From Thermodesulfatator autotrophicus (GTDB lineage: Bacteria; Desulfobacterota; Thermodesulfobacteria; Thermodesulfobacteriales; Thermodesulfatatoraceae), in NCBI RefSeq assembly GCF_001642325.1, contig NZ_LSFI01000004.1:1-64000 (forward strand): 64,000 nt of DNA, read 5' to 3'. Positions 24,914 to 33,874 of this stretch are shown here, piece after piece (within the stretch, counting starts at the first letter, position 1; every line of letters begins with the position of its first letter). The notes beneath the pieces were generated by a model that was given only the letters and a program-made list of their open reading frames with translations, made no database searches and was not told the DNA's origin. Both the position numbers and the translations under genes were made by a program.

Positions 24914-26403
24914 TTCTGCTCAGGCCTTAAGTGGGGAAAGAGGATAACTTCTCTTATAGAAGGAGAATCTGTAAAAAGCATGACTACTCGGTCAATGCCG
25001 ATGCCTTCCCCAGCAGCTGGTGGCATACCGTATTCAAGGGCTCTAATAAAATCTTCGTCAATTTCTGGGTGTATTTCAGGGTCATCTTTAAGACGCTGTT
25101 TTATCTGCTCCTCAAAACGTGCTCGCTGGTCACGGGGGTCGTTAAGTTCAGAGAAGGCATTAGCTATTTCACGCCCGGCGATAAAGAGTTCAAAGCGGTC
25201 AGCCACCGTTGGGTCTTTTTCATTACGCCTGGCAAGAGGCGAAATATCCACCGGAAAAGCAATTATAAAAGTTGGTTGAATTAGTTGGGGCTCAACCAGG
25301 GCATCAAAAAGTTTGGCCCAGAGCTTACCAAGGACAGGTTCCCGCTCGTCAATTTTTATTTCCTTTTCCCTGGCAAAGGTAATTACTTTTTCACGGTCAT
25401 TGAGTATTTCTTCTGCTACCCCTCCAATCTCAATAAGGGCCTGTTTGAAGGGAATTCTCGGCCAGGGCGGGGTAAAGTCTATTTCCTTCCCCTGATAGAC
25501 TATTTTAGTGTCACCTTTAAGTTCACGGGCAAGGTTTACAAATATTTCTTCTGTTCGGGTCATTAAGTCTTCATAAGTGGCGTAGGCTTCGTAAAATTCA
25601 AGCATAGTAAATTCAGGGTTGTGTTGAATGGAAATACCCTCGTTCCTGAAATTGCGATTGAGTTCAAATACCCTTTCAAAACCTCCTACCAGAAGGCGTT
25701 TCAAGTAAAGCTCAGGAGCTATACGCAGATAAAGTTCCCTTTCCAGGGCGTGGTGGTAAGTCTTAAAGGGCCTGGCGGTAGCTCCGCCTGGAATAGGTTG
25801 CATCATCGGCGTTTCCACCTCAAGGAAACCCTGTGAGGAAAAATAGCGGCGGAAAAATTCAACTATCCGGGTGCGCGTGCGAAAAATCTCCCGCACCCGC
25901 TCGTTCATAATAAGGTCCAGATAACGGCGACGATAACGAAGCTCTACGTCCTGAAGGCCGTGATACTTTTCTGGTAAAGGTCTAAAGGCCTTGGTTATCA
26001 GCACTACTTCTTTGGCAAGAATGGTTAGTTCACCGGTTTTAGTTTTAAAAAGAGGGCCTTCTACCCCGATAATGTCTCCCAGGTCAAAATATTTTTTGAA
26101 CAACTTGAATTTTTCCGGCCCCAGTTCGTCTCTTTTTATAAAGGCCTGGATGCGGCCGGTTTCATCCTGAAGGTGAATGAACATGGCTTTACCGAAATCA
26201 CGGCGGGCCATGAGACGGCCGGCCACCTTAAAAGTGGCTTCAAGTTTTTCAAGCTCCTCTGGGGAGTAGTTCCCAAAAATTTCTTTTATGGCTCCAGCTC
26301 TGTCTTCTGGCTTAAATTGATTAGGAAAAAGGGGGATCCCTTGGGATTCAAGCTCTTCGGCTTTCTCTCGTCTGACTTTTAATACCTGGCTTTCTTCGCT
26401 CAC
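24910..26403 (-). CDS. lysS: Lysyl-tRNA synthetase (class II)
   Basis: Charges tRNA-Lys. The 497-aa protein has an OB-fold anticodon-binding domain (FKVAGRLMARRDFGKAMFIHLQDETGRIQ), then the class II core: motif 1 in the EVETPMMQPIPGGATARPF region, motif 2 FRNEGISIQHNPEFTMLE, and motif 3 GEGIGIDRVVML. It starts with GTG behind a GGGAGG site. Being first in the run with lolC-lolD-bamA links translation and envelope assembly genes, an arrangement I associate with delta-type proteobacteria and relatives. Confidence 0.95.
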   Translation of the reverse strand: MSEESQVLKVRREKAEELESQGIPLFPNQFKPEDRAGAIKEIFGNYSPEELEKLEATFKVAGRLMARRDFGKAMFIHLQDETGRIQAFIKRDELGPEKFKLFKKYFDLGDIIGVEGPLFKTKTGELTILAKEVVLITKAFRPLPEKYHGLQDVELRYRRRYLDLIMNERVREIFRTRTRIVEFFRRYFSSQGFLEVETPMMQPIPGGATARPFKTYHHALERELYLRIAPELYLKRLLVGGFERVFELNRNFRNEGISIQHNPEFTMLEFYEAYATYEDLMTRTEEIFVNLARELKGDTKIVYQGKEIDFTPPWPRIPFKQALIEIGGVAEEILNDREKVITFAREKEIKIDEREPVLGKLWAKLFDALVEPQLIQPTFIIAFPVDISPLARRNEKDPTVADRFELFIAGREIANAFSELNDPRDQRARFEEQIKQRLKDDPEIHPEIDEDFIRALEYGMPPAAGEGIGIDRVVMLFTDSPSIREVILFPHLRPEQK

Positions 26404-26531
26404 GCGAAAAACCTCCCTTAACTTTTGTTGAAGCGAAAGATAACGCCCTTATTACATCTCGCAAAGGCCTCAAAGTGAAATTGTGTTATTCAAGGGGGCA
26501 TTTTTTACTTAAAAAGCGTCATCACGGGTTC

Positions 26532-26667
26532 AGATTGCTTCGCCGCTTCGTGGCTTGCAATGACGAGAAGGGGAACATGGCTCGCAATGACTTCCATATT
26601 GTCACTGCGAGGAGCCTTTTCTCTTTTGTCACTGCGAGGAGTGCGTAGGCGCGACGAAGCAGTCTCA
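26532..26667. repeat. CGAAGCAATCTC-type palindromic repeat cluster
   Basis: An outer pair, AGATTGCTTCGCCGCTTCG and GCGCGACGAAGCAGTCTC, encloses two TTGTCACTGCGAGGAG units. It occupies the middle of the 377-bp gap between lysS and the HDOD gene. Apart from the lysS leader I see no gene or clear promoter in that gap. Confidence 0.8.
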
Positions 26668-26780
26668 GGGGGTATTAAGGGAAGATCAGGTAGTTAATTA
26701 AAATTTTGGCAAAGGTCTCAAATAAAATAGTCATTCATTTTGTGCTCTTAAATATTAGAGGCCTTAAAAGCCAGAAGTTT

Positions 26781-27698
26781 CTAAATGGCTTGTTTCCAGA
26801 CCTCTTTAATGCTTTTCTTCACAAAAAGAAGGTGGTCTATAATCGTCTGGTAAAGTTCTTCTTCAATTCTCAGTTTTTGGAGCAGGGAAGAGGGGTCTTC
26901 TTGAGGGGCACCAGGCAATTCGGCCAGTTTCAGGTTATGGACAGTGAGGTCTGCAAGTTTAATTACCGCTGGTTCAAAAAGGAATTTCCCTTTGTGAAAG
27001 GGATTATGGTGGAACCTAGCTACTTTTACAAATTTTTCTGGAAGTTCCCAGCGTTGCAAAAGCCAGCGCCCTATCCAGGTATGAGCCAGCCCTGCTTCAA
27101 GCTCAATAGCAAGGAGATTTTTCCCGCTTTCTTCTTGAATAGTAAGTATTTCTTCGTACTCATCAGGAAAGAGATGGAGTATGGCAAGCCTTCCGATATC
27201 ATGTAAAAGGCCCAGGGTGAAAAAGAGTTCTTCGTCTTCCGCGTCTATAGCCTGGGCAATAACTCTGGCTGTTATCCCCGTGGCAATAGAGTGAATCCAG
27301 AATTCGTGAATGTCAAAGTTTTTAATGTTTTTCAAAGTCTTGAACACACTAAATACGCAAATACTGAAAGCAATCTCACTTACCTCGCGCACCCCTAAAA
27401 ACATGATAGCCCTGTCAAGGGTGGTAATTTCTTTCTGGCTGGAAATATAGGCAGAATTGGCCACGGAAAGTATTTTGGCTGTTATGGCCTGGTCGTATCT
27501 TATAACGCCTTCTAGTTCAGCAATATCTGGGTCTCCTGAAAGGAGTTCCAGCAACCGGTAGGCTATATCAGGCAAAGTGGGAAGTTTTTTAACTTCAAGG
27601 ATTTTATTTTGAGGAGTGCGTAAGGCTATCATATTTATAACCTCGGACTGAGAGGAAACCTCTTGAGAGTTTAATTTTTTGGTCTGTGTTTCTGGCAT
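26781..27698 (-). CDS. HDOD domain protein
   Basis: A 305-aa protein with one HDOD domain (about 30-230): KKLPTLPDIAYRLLELLSGDPDIAELEGVIRYDQAITAKILSVANSAYI is the classical opening, with later LGLLHDIGRLAI retaining an HD pair. The ATG at 27698 has a GGGAGGG site; 28 further upstream codons are open but poor. HDOD proteins take part in signalling and sometimes in chemotaxis or cell-cycle control, usually without proven catalysis. There is no partner domain or neighbour that fixes its role. Confidence 0.85.
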   Translation of the reverse strand: MPETQTKKLNSQEVSSQSEVINMIALRTPQNKILEVKKLPTLPDIAYRLLELLSGDPDIAELEGVIRYDQAITAKILSVANSAYISSQKEITTLDRAIMFLGVREVSEIAFSICVFSVFKTLKNIKNFDIHEFWIHSIATGITARVIAQAIDAEDEELFFTLGLLHDIGRLAILHLFPDEYEEILTIQEESGKNLLAIELEAGLAHTWIGRWLLQRWELPEKFVKVARFHHNPFHKGKFLFEPAVIKLADLTVHNLKLAELPGAPQEDPSSLLQKLRIEEELYQTIIDHLLFVKKSIKEVWKQAI

Positions 27699-27841
27699 TT
27701 TTCCCTCCCTTTCCAATAAATCGGCAAAGGGAGGGTAAACATTAAAATTATTTTTATTACGGAAATCGTTACAAAAGTTCAAAAAGAGCTGAAGTCGTAA
27801 GACCTTTGAAAATTGGTTGCCTGTTGTTCTTTGAAGGAAGA

Positions 27842-27860
27842 GGGACAGGCAAACTTTTAA
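27842..27860 (+). repeat. GGGACAGGC dispersed repeat, single copy
   Basis: GGGACAGGCAAACTTTTAA lies in the gap between the HDOD and DUF488 genes. A degenerate inverted partner (TTGCCTGTTGTTC, about 27818-27830) sits 11 bases before it. Confidence 0.7.
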
Positions 27861-27917
27861 CGCGCCGCTGCTTTTCGTGGTTAACAGACGTTTACGTTAA
27901 AATTCTTAAAAGGCTTT

Positions 27918-28394
27918 TTATAAAATCTTGAGGATAAGCTTTTGGAGAGAAGGCCAGGTTTGGCCTTTTTCAATAATATGAATGACTTTGATACCTTTAT
28001 CAGCCAGTTTTTGGCTTATAAAGCGCCGGTGGCAACGCCAGGGCAGCTTTTCCGCACAAATTATAACAGTAGGTGCCTTTTCAATAAGCACTATAAGATT
28101 TTCAAGGCCTTCAGAAAAATTTGGGGTTTGCATATATTTTTCATAGCCACCGCTCCTAAAGCCTCCGAGTTCTTGGCCCATCCATACATAATTTATGCCT
28201 TGTTGGATTAAATGATGAGACAGGCTCTCACGGTTAAAATGGGGAAAACGACGGCTTTTAGGGAAAGAGCGAACATCAACTACCTGTTTAATTTCATATT
28301 TTTTAAGAATATCCAGGAAGTCTTCCAAGCTGCGGGTAGAAGTGCCCAGGGTATATGCTAGTTTTTTGCTAGGTTCTTGTCTTTGAGCTGGCAT
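27918..28394 (-). CDS. DUF488 family protein
   Basis: A 158-aa cytoplasmic protein. The family is recognised by LGTSTRSLEDFLDILKKYEIKQVVDVRSFPKSRRFPHFN at the N-terminus and IICAEKLPWRCHRRFIS (Cys-Glu and Cys-His-Arg) near residue 115-130. The function of DUF488 is not established; the paired Cys/His residues look catalytic or metal-binding. It is divergent from the fmdB-like gene, and the two starts are 43 bases apart. Confidence 0.85.
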   Translation of the reverse strand: MPAQRQEPSKKLAYTLGTSTRSLEDFLDILKKYEIKQVVDVRSFPKSRRFPHFNRESLSHHLIQQGINYVWMGQELGGFRSGGYEKYMQTPNFSEGLENLIVLIEKAPTVIICAEKLPWRCHRRFISQKLADKGIKVIHIIEKGQTWPSLQKLILKIL

Positions 28395-28436
28395 GGTTTA
28401 TTTTTATTACCACATAAATTTTGTCAGGAGGAAAAT

Positions 28437-28655
28437 ATGCCTATATATGAATTTGTCTGTAAAGATTGTCGGCATATCTTTGAAAGTTTGTGCTTTTCAT
28501 CCCGTGATGTAGAAAGTGTTAGGTGTAAACGTTGTGGCAGTAAGAACGTAAGCAAGTTGGTTTCTACTTTTAGTAGTCGGGTAAGTGGCACTCCTTCTTT
28601 TGGCGGAGGCTTTAGTGGTGGAAGCTCCTGCGGTGGGTTTGGTGGCTTTTCCTGA
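28437..28655 (+). CDS. FmdB-family zinc-ribbon protein
   Basis: A 72-aa protein beginning MPIYEFVCKDC with CKDC and CKRCG pairs forming a zinc ribbon (residues 8-45), followed by a Gly/Ser-rich tail (FGGGFSGGSSCGGFGGFS). The ATG at 28437 follows CAGGAGGA; the open frame upstream overlaps the divergent gene's start and is rejected. FmdB-type proteins are put forward as small regulators, but no target is known. Confidence 0.85.
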   Translation: MPIYEFVCKDCRHIFESLCFSSRDVESVRCKRCGSKNVSKLVSTFSSRVSGTPSFGGGFSGGSSCGGFGGFS

Positions 28656-28686
28656 GCCTAGCTCAGGCTGCAGGTAGCAGCAAATA

Positions 28687-29307
28687 ATGCTTGAAAAAAT
28701 AGTTTCTTTTATTTTGCAAACCACGTCTCAACTGGGCTATCCGGGAATTATTTTGTTGATGGCCCTTGAGTCGTCATTTTTTCCTTTTCCAAGCGAGGTA
28801 ATTATCCCCCCGGCCGCGTATCTGGCGGCCAAGGGGGAATTTAATATCTGGCTGGTTATAGCTTCTGGCATTCTGGGAAGTCTTTTGGGGGCCTGGTTCA
28901 ATTATTTTTTGGCTATGCGTCTGGGAAGGCCTGCTCTTCAACTCCTTATCCTGCGTTACGGCAAGTTTTTCTTCCTCCCGCCAGATATCCTTGCGCGTAT
29001 GGAGAAATTTTTTGCCGAGCACGGCCATATTAGCACCTTTGTGGGCCGTTTGATTCCAGGCGTGCGCCAGTACATAAGTCTTCCTGCCGGGCTAGGCCGT
29101 ATGAACTTGCCCCTTTTTTCTTTTTATACCGGTCTTGGAGCAGGGATATGGGTGTGTATCCTCGCCGCTGCCGGTTACCTGGTAGGAGCCAATGAGGCTC
29201 TCTTAAAGGAATGGCTTCATCGTAGCTCAGCTCTTTTGCTACTGTTTTCTTTGATGCTGGTGACCCTTTATATATTTTTTAAGCGTCGCTATCGCCGTAG
29301 TAGTTAA
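28687..29307 (+). CDS. DedA-family membrane protein
   Basis: A 206-aa inner-membrane protein of the DedA/SNARE-associated family. Motifs include [22 protein letters not shown] with the conserved Glu near the start and [22 protein letters not shown], whose Arg residues are typical. Bacterial DedA members act in undecaprenyl-phosphate or lipid flipping and help envelope integrity. It starts 31 bases after fmdB and ends 4 bases into the convergent nuclease gene. Confidence 0.9.
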   Translation: MLEKIVSFILQTTSQLGYPGIILLMALESSFFPFPSEVIIPPAAYLAAKGEFNIWLVIASGILGSLLGAWFNYFLAMRLGRPALQLLILRYGKFFFLPPDILARMEKFFAEHGHISTFVGRLIPGVRQYISLPAGLGRMNLPLFSFYTGLGAGIWVCILAAAGYLVGANEALLKEWLHRSSALLLLFSLMLVTLYIFFKRRYRRSS

Positions 29308-29855
29308 AGTAAGGCTCTTTGTTTGAGATGGTCTATGTCTAAAAAGGCCGGTTCCTCAAGGTAAAAGAGAAAGCCCTTTGGCCTTTTTCCGAAAATAGAG
29401 CGAAGAATCTCTTGGTATAAGCTTACCTGTTTTTCATGGGAGCGGCGGCGGCCGCCCAGTTTATACTCAATAACCACCGGGCCGTGGCTTGTTATGACCA
29501 GGCGGTCTATCCTGTGCAGTTTTCCTTTCTGGTCGTGCACTTCAATTTCTTTGAAGACTTCCACTCCTTCTTCAAAATAGGATCTTACCTCTTTAAGTAG
29601 AAGGGCTTTTGTTAGTATTTTAGAAAGCCGCTTTTCTGTTTCCCAAAAATCTTCTCTAAAGCGTGGGTCAAAAAGGGCGAGAGCCCTTTTAAGGGCCAGT
29701 TTAACTGCTTGCGAAAGCTCTTTACGCTGGTAATCCCTGGGCAAAGGTGGCAGAAAATAAAGGGCTTGGTGGGCAATTTTACCGTAACTTATTTCTCGGC
29801 TGCGTTCTCCCAATAATTCCAGGTCATAGCGACGCACTCGAAGATTAAGACGCAT
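29304..29855 (-). CDS. RecB/AddA-type PD-(D/E)XK nuclease domain, encoded separately
   Basis: A 183-aa stand-alone protein equal to the C-terminal nuclease of AddA/RecB. Visible motifs: [13 protein letters not shown] (N-terminal His helix), HRIDRLVI (catalytic Asp), VVIEYKLG (E-x-K) and [10 protein letters not shown] (Q-x-x-x-Y). Its start overlaps the end of the helicase gene by 11 bases in another frame, so it is probably translated by coupling and assembles with the helicase. Either a natural gene split or a frameshift in an originally fused addA gene can explain it. Confidence 0.8.
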   Translation of the reverse strand: MRLNLRVRRYDLELLGERSREISYGKIAHQALYFLPPLPRDYQRKELSQAVKLALKRALALFDPRFREDFWETEKRLSKILTKALLLKEVRSYFEEGVEVFKEIEVHDQKGKLHRIDRLVITSHGPVVIEYKLGGRRRSHEKQVSLYQEILRSIFGKRPKGFLFYLEEPAFLDIDHLKQRALL

Positions 29856-32319
29856 TTTGAAACCCCAGTTCGTATAAGAAATCTCTTACAATATCTCCTG
29901 TGCCAAACTTTTCTCTGGATGCCTTTTTTTCGGAAACGAATACGAAAAGTTCTTCTTTAGCCCTGGTAAAGGCCACGTAAAGAAGGTTCAGATTTTCCAG
30001 GGCTTGAGCCGCCCGTTCCCGTAAAACTTTTTCTTTTATAGGTCCAGGATAGGGCTTCTGGGCGTAAGCCAGGCTACCTTCTTCAAGAGAGATTAATCTA
30101 GGGGTTTTTATTTCCCAATGGATAAATGGTAGAAAAACAATATCAAACTCAAGCCCTTTGGCTGCGTGAATGGTTAAGATACGCACGGCAGAGATCTCTT
30201 CTGGAAGCCCCAGACGTTCTTCTGGGGCCTTTTCTTCCCATTTTTCAAGGAAAGACGAAAGCCCTGCTCCTTCCTGCTCAAAACTAAGAACCAGGGAAAG
30301 AAATCTATGCAAGAAGGCCTCTTCGGCTTGAAAGCGTTCATAGATCTTGAAAGTAAACATTATCTCACGCACCAGATCGTAAGGCGAGAGAAAACCAGCT
30401 TTGGCCAGGAGTGGCTCCAGATATTTCTGGTAAGCTTCCGGGTCGTATTGGGCCAGAAGGTTTTTTAAGGGGGCTTTTTGGCCAGCTTTAAGCCAGAACT
30501 CTTTGGGGATCTGGAAAAAACCCTGGGCAACCGGGCTTCTTAAAAAGCCTGCCAGGGCTACTTCATCATAAGGGTAGTCAAGAAAGGAAAGTAGCGAAAT
30601 CAAGGCCTTGACCACAGAAGAACTGGTGAGCCTCAGGGCATTTTCTGTTACCGCTGGAACTCCCATTTCAAAAAGAAGGGCCGCCATTTCTTCAGCCTGG
30701 TCATTAGTGCGTACCAGGATAGCCAGACTTTTCTGGCCAATGAGAGAGGCTTTTTTTTGTAATATGTCTTTTAGCTTTTCTTTTAAAGCTTCTTCCTGGG
30801 CTTCCCGGGTGTCTCCCTGATAAAAAATTATTTTTACTATACCACCAGGCTTTTTTTCAGGAAGTTTTTGCTCTACCTGGGAAAAGGTGTTGCAAATAAA
30901 GCTGGATAACTGTTCGGTATGCGGGCAGACTAACACGCCTCGTTTACGCGTTTCTTCAGGATGAAGCATTTTTAAGGCGATGTTTTGGGCGTGTTTTTCT
31001 TTAGCCAGGAGTTTGAAAAACTGGTTGTTGAATCTTACTAGTTGTTCTTTAGCCCGCCAGTTATAGAGCAAAGGTTCATCTATTAGTTCTGCTGGAAGCT
31101 CCTGAGGCACCAGGTTGAAGAGCTTGGGGTCTCCTCCTCGCCATACATAAATGGCCTGTTTTATATCGCCCACGTAGGTCAAAGTGCCCCCCTGGCTTAA
31201 GGCCTCTTCTACTAAAGGCTTTAAAGCAGCCCATTGTTGCTGGCTGGTATCCTGAAACTCATCTATCAGGAAGTGTCTGAATTTTGCACCAAGTTTGCAA
31301 TAAACAAGGGGAACTCCTTCTTCCCGAAGGAATTTCTCCACCACTTCTATCCAGCCGCCGCCGTGAATGAGCCCTTCCTGGCGGCGCAACCTTTCAAGTT
31401 CTTCTTTTAGTTTTTCGTAAAGGCGGGCATAGGGAATAAGTCTTACAATGGCTTTGGCCAAAAGATATTCTTCAAGGCTTTCTCTAAAGTCCTGATATAG
31501 TGTCTCCAGGTGTTCAGGGATAAAACGGCCTTTGAACAATTCTTTCACGCTATTTTTATGAAAAGGGGTAGCGTAAAAATTTTCTATGGGGTCAAGGAAC
31601 TTAGACTCCCACGTTGGATATCTGAAAGTTAGATTTTCCTGGTTAACGGCTCCAAGAAATTGGCTGGCTTTAGTTTTTACTTTTTCGGCAAGCTCTTCAA
31701 GGAGATAGTCTTTTTCGTTTCTGGCCAGCGCTTTACCTTTAAGTTCGTGGCGGAAGAGGTCTAATAAGGTTTTACGGATAGATCTTTCGGGGTTAAAGCC
31801 ACTTCGTGTTTCTATTTCCAGAAAAGTTATCAAGACCTCTCGAAAAATATCCTGTATGTCATTTTTGCCTTCCCGTAGAGAAAGAAGCAGATGGTCGTAA
31901 GCCCTGTTTAATAGCACGTCTTCTTTAAGTTCGGCTTCAAGGTCTGGCCTAAGGCCTGCCTCAAGGGCTACTCCCTTCAAAATGCTAAAAATTAGGGAAT
32001 CAATAGTGCGCACCTGAAGGTCGTTGAAATTTTCAAAAATAACCTCAAGCCATTTTAGGGCCGCTTGAGGTGAAAGGTTTGTATCACTTGAGAGCAGTTT
32101 TCCTTCAGGAGTTTTGAGAGCAATACTTTTTAAGGCCTTTATAAGGCGCTCTTTCATTTCGGCGGCTGCCTTGTTGGTGAAGGTGATAGCTACAACGGAA
32201 CGCAAACTGGCCGGACTGGGCGTAAGCTCAGCCAAAAGTTCAAGGAATCGGCTGGTTAAACGGTAAGTTTTTCCAGCCCCGGCTGAAGCTTCTATCCTGA
32301 GGATGCAGGGACTATTCAT
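29845..32319 (-). CDS. addA: AddA/RecB-like helicase subunit
   Basis: An 824-aa superfamily 1 helicase for double-strand-end processing and recombination. Motifs: IEASAGAGKTYRL (Walker A, about 9-17), AITFTNKAAAEMKER (Ia), LIDEFQDTSQQQW (II), VGDIKQAIYVWRGGD (III), LTIHAAKGLEFDIVFLP (V) and LLYVAFTRAKEEL (VI). It lacks the nuclease domain that normally ends AddA; that domain is the next gene. No AddB or RecC-like partner is in the window. It overlaps the preceding MuiA-like gene by 8 bases. Confidence 0.88.
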   Translation of the reverse strand: MNSPCILRIEASAGAGKTYRLTSRFLELLAELTPSPASLRSVVAITFTNKAAAEMKERLIKALKSIALKTPEGKLLSSDTNLSPQAALKWLEVIFENFNDLQVRTIDSLIFSILKGVALEAGLRPDLEAELKEDVLLNRAYDHLLLSLREGKNDIQDIFREVLITFLEIETRSGFNPERSIRKTLLDLFRHELKGKALARNEKDYLLEELAEKVKTKASQFLGAVNQENLTFRYPTWESKFLDPIENFYATPFHKNSVKELFKGRFIPEHLETLYQDFRESLEEYLLAKAIVRLIPYARLYEKLKEELERLRRQEGLIHGGGWIEVVEKFLREEGVPLVYCKLGAKFRHFLIDEFQDTSQQQWAALKPLVEEALSQGGTLTYVGDIKQAIYVWRGGDPKLFNLVPQELPAELIDEPLLYNWRAKEQLVRFNNQFFKLLAKEKHAQNIALKMLHPEETRKRGVLVCPHTEQLSSFICNTFSQVEQKLPEKKPGGIVKIIFYQGDTREAQEEALKEKLKDILQKKASLIGQKSLAILVRTNDQAEEMAALLFEMGVPAVTENALRLTSSSVVKALISLLSFLDYPYDEVALAGFLRSPVAQGFFQIPKEFWLKAGQKAPLKNLLAQYDPEAYQKYLEPLLAKAGFLSPYDLVREIMFTFKIYERFQAEEAFLHRFLSLVLSFEQEGAGLSSFLEKWEEKAPEERLGLPEEISAVRILTIHAAKGLEFDIVFLPFIHWEIKTPRLISLEEGSLAYAQKPYPGPIKEKVLRERAAQALENLNLLYVAFTRAKEELFVFVSEKKASREKFGTGDIVRDFLYELGFQNAS

Positions 32320-33745
32320 CTTTCGGGCGCTTGATTTCTATTTTAAAGAATATTTCCTGCCTTTCTTGAGGGGCAAGCTTGAAGCGCCATATTACTTTAC
32401 CATCAGGATGTTTTTCAGCCCAGGGCGGATTGGCATAAGCTTTGATTTTGACTTCTTTTTTGCGGCTTACAGGGACTCTATCTATGACTTCTATCTCAAA
32501 GGGGCGCTTGTAATGATTTGTTAGCTGGGTTTTTAACTCGCGCAAGCGGGTTTTTTTACCAAAAAGGCTATCTCCCTTGATGTCTTTTAGGACCTCCCGT
32601 TTTACCTCAAGGAGCGGGGCCTGGCCGAAATAAAGATGGCTCTTTATGCCGGGGTTAAGGGGCCCGATGTTTCCTTTACCTACCAGAGCATCGTCTAGAT
32701 AAAATCTTGCTTTTAAACGAGGAAAACTTTTGTCAGGGATAAGGTCTGCCCGGAAGAAGGCTTTGCTTACTGCATAAAGAGGCACTTCTAGAAGAATTTT
32801 CTCTGTTTTTAATGTTTCTTCTTCCAGGGTTACGGCGGTGGGGCTTCCAGAAGGTAAATTTATGCCCTGAATAATTATTCTTTCCCACACCCCACCAGGG
32901 GCTTCTTCTCTTTTTACTTCGGCACTAAGGTCTTTTACGGCTTCAACGGCTTTATGAAGTAAAGGTTTAGGGCGAGGAGGAAAATCGTCTATTATCCAGG
33001 GAGAAAAAGGGGGTGGACTTAGCACCGCGAAAGTTTCTCCTCTGGGATAAAAGGCAAGGGTTATTTTCTCCCAGGAGAGGCCACTTTTTTGAGTTATTAG
33101 AGCCTGAGCTTTAATGGTTAATTCCCGGGAGCGAGTGTTTAGAAAGCAGTCATAACTTTCTTGCCAGGAGATAAGTTTTCTGGCCGGATATCTCACTTCT
33201 AAAAAACCATCTCCTTCAGCAATAACCTTTAAAACCGAAGTGTTAAAAGAAATTATCTGGCTTTCCAGTTCTTTAAGGCGTTTTTTGAGGGCTTTTATTC
33301 CTTTTTCTTTGCTTAATTTTTTAGTTGTCAAGTTTTTCCATTGTTTGTGGTACCTCTCAAAAACCTGGGGAGAGGGGACTTCTCTTTTTCCTTTAAGGGC
33401 TTCTTCAATAAGGCTTATTTCCTGATTTATGATTTGAAGCTCTTCATTAAGGGTTTCAAGTTTTTTTCTGATTTCTTGAATTTTAAGGGTTAAAGGATCT
33501 TTTTTGGAACCTCTTTCTAGGGAAAGTGATAAGATTTTTACTCCACTTGAAGCTTTAAAACTTATTTCTCTAGGTGAGACCTCTCGCGCTAACATTAAAA
33601 TATTTGTTCCTGCTTTTAGAGGGAACTCTTCTAAAACAAGAACTTCATGCTGGTAAAACTGTATTTCTTTCACTCTAGCCTGAGCCGGCCAGGAGAATAT
33701 TAGCAAAAACAACAAAAAACAAAGAGAAAGAATAAGCCTTTTCAT
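32312..33745 (-). CDS. MuiA-like exported protein (DUF4139)
   Basis: A 477-aa protein with a signal peptide (MKRLILSLCFLLFLLIFSWPAQA). After a beta-rich N-terminal domain (VKEIQFYQHEVLVLEEFPLKAGTN, the DUF4140-like part) comes a coiled coil (about 75-160) and the DUF4139 core (GDGFLEVRYPARKLISWQESYDCFL to the C-terminus). Family members are called mucoidy-inhibitor MuiA-like; the molecular role is unknown. A GGAGGA site precedes the ATG. Why it is coupled to the recombination helicase is unclear. Confidence 0.75.
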   Translation of the reverse strand: MKRLILSLCFLLFLLIFSWPAQARVKEIQFYQHEVLVLEEFPLKAGTNILMLAREVSPREISFKASSGVKILSLSLERGSKKDPLTLKIQEIRKKLETLNEELQIINQEISLIEEALKGKREVPSPQVFERYHKQWKNLTTKKLSKEKGIKALKKRLKELESQIISFNTSVLKVIAEGDGFLEVRYPARKLISWQESYDCFLNTRSRELTIKAQALITQKSGLSWEKITLAFYPRGETFAVLSPPPFSPWIIDDFPPRPKPLLHKAVEAVKDLSAEVKREEAPGGVWERIIIQGINLPSGSPTAVTLEEETLKTEKILLEVPLYAVSKAFFRADLIPDKSFPRLKARFYLDDALVGKGNIGPLNPGIKSHLYFGQAPLLEVKREVLKDIKGDSLFGKKTRLRELKTQLTNHYKRPFEIEVIDRVPVSRKKEVKIKAYANPPWAEKHPDGKVIWRFKLAPQERQEIFFKIEIKRPKDE

Positions 33746-33786
33746 AGTAAATCCTCCATCCTTTGCAAGAGGATAACCTATTTTGT

Positions 33787-33848
33787 GGGACAGGCAAACT
33801 TTTAAGCCTCACCAAAATCTGTCCGATAAAAGGGACAGGCAAAATAGG
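33787..33848 (+). repeat. Paired GGGACAGGC repeats heading RAYT copy 2
   Basis: Direct copies at 33787 (GGGACAGGCAAACTTTT) and 33832 (GGGACAGGCAAAATAGG), 45 bp apart, directly upstream of the transposase start. The TTTAAGCC and CCGATAAAAGGGACAGGC blocks match the head of RAYT copy 1. Confidence 0.8.
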
Positions 33849-33874
33849 CAAAATTATTAAAAGGAGGTTTCGGC

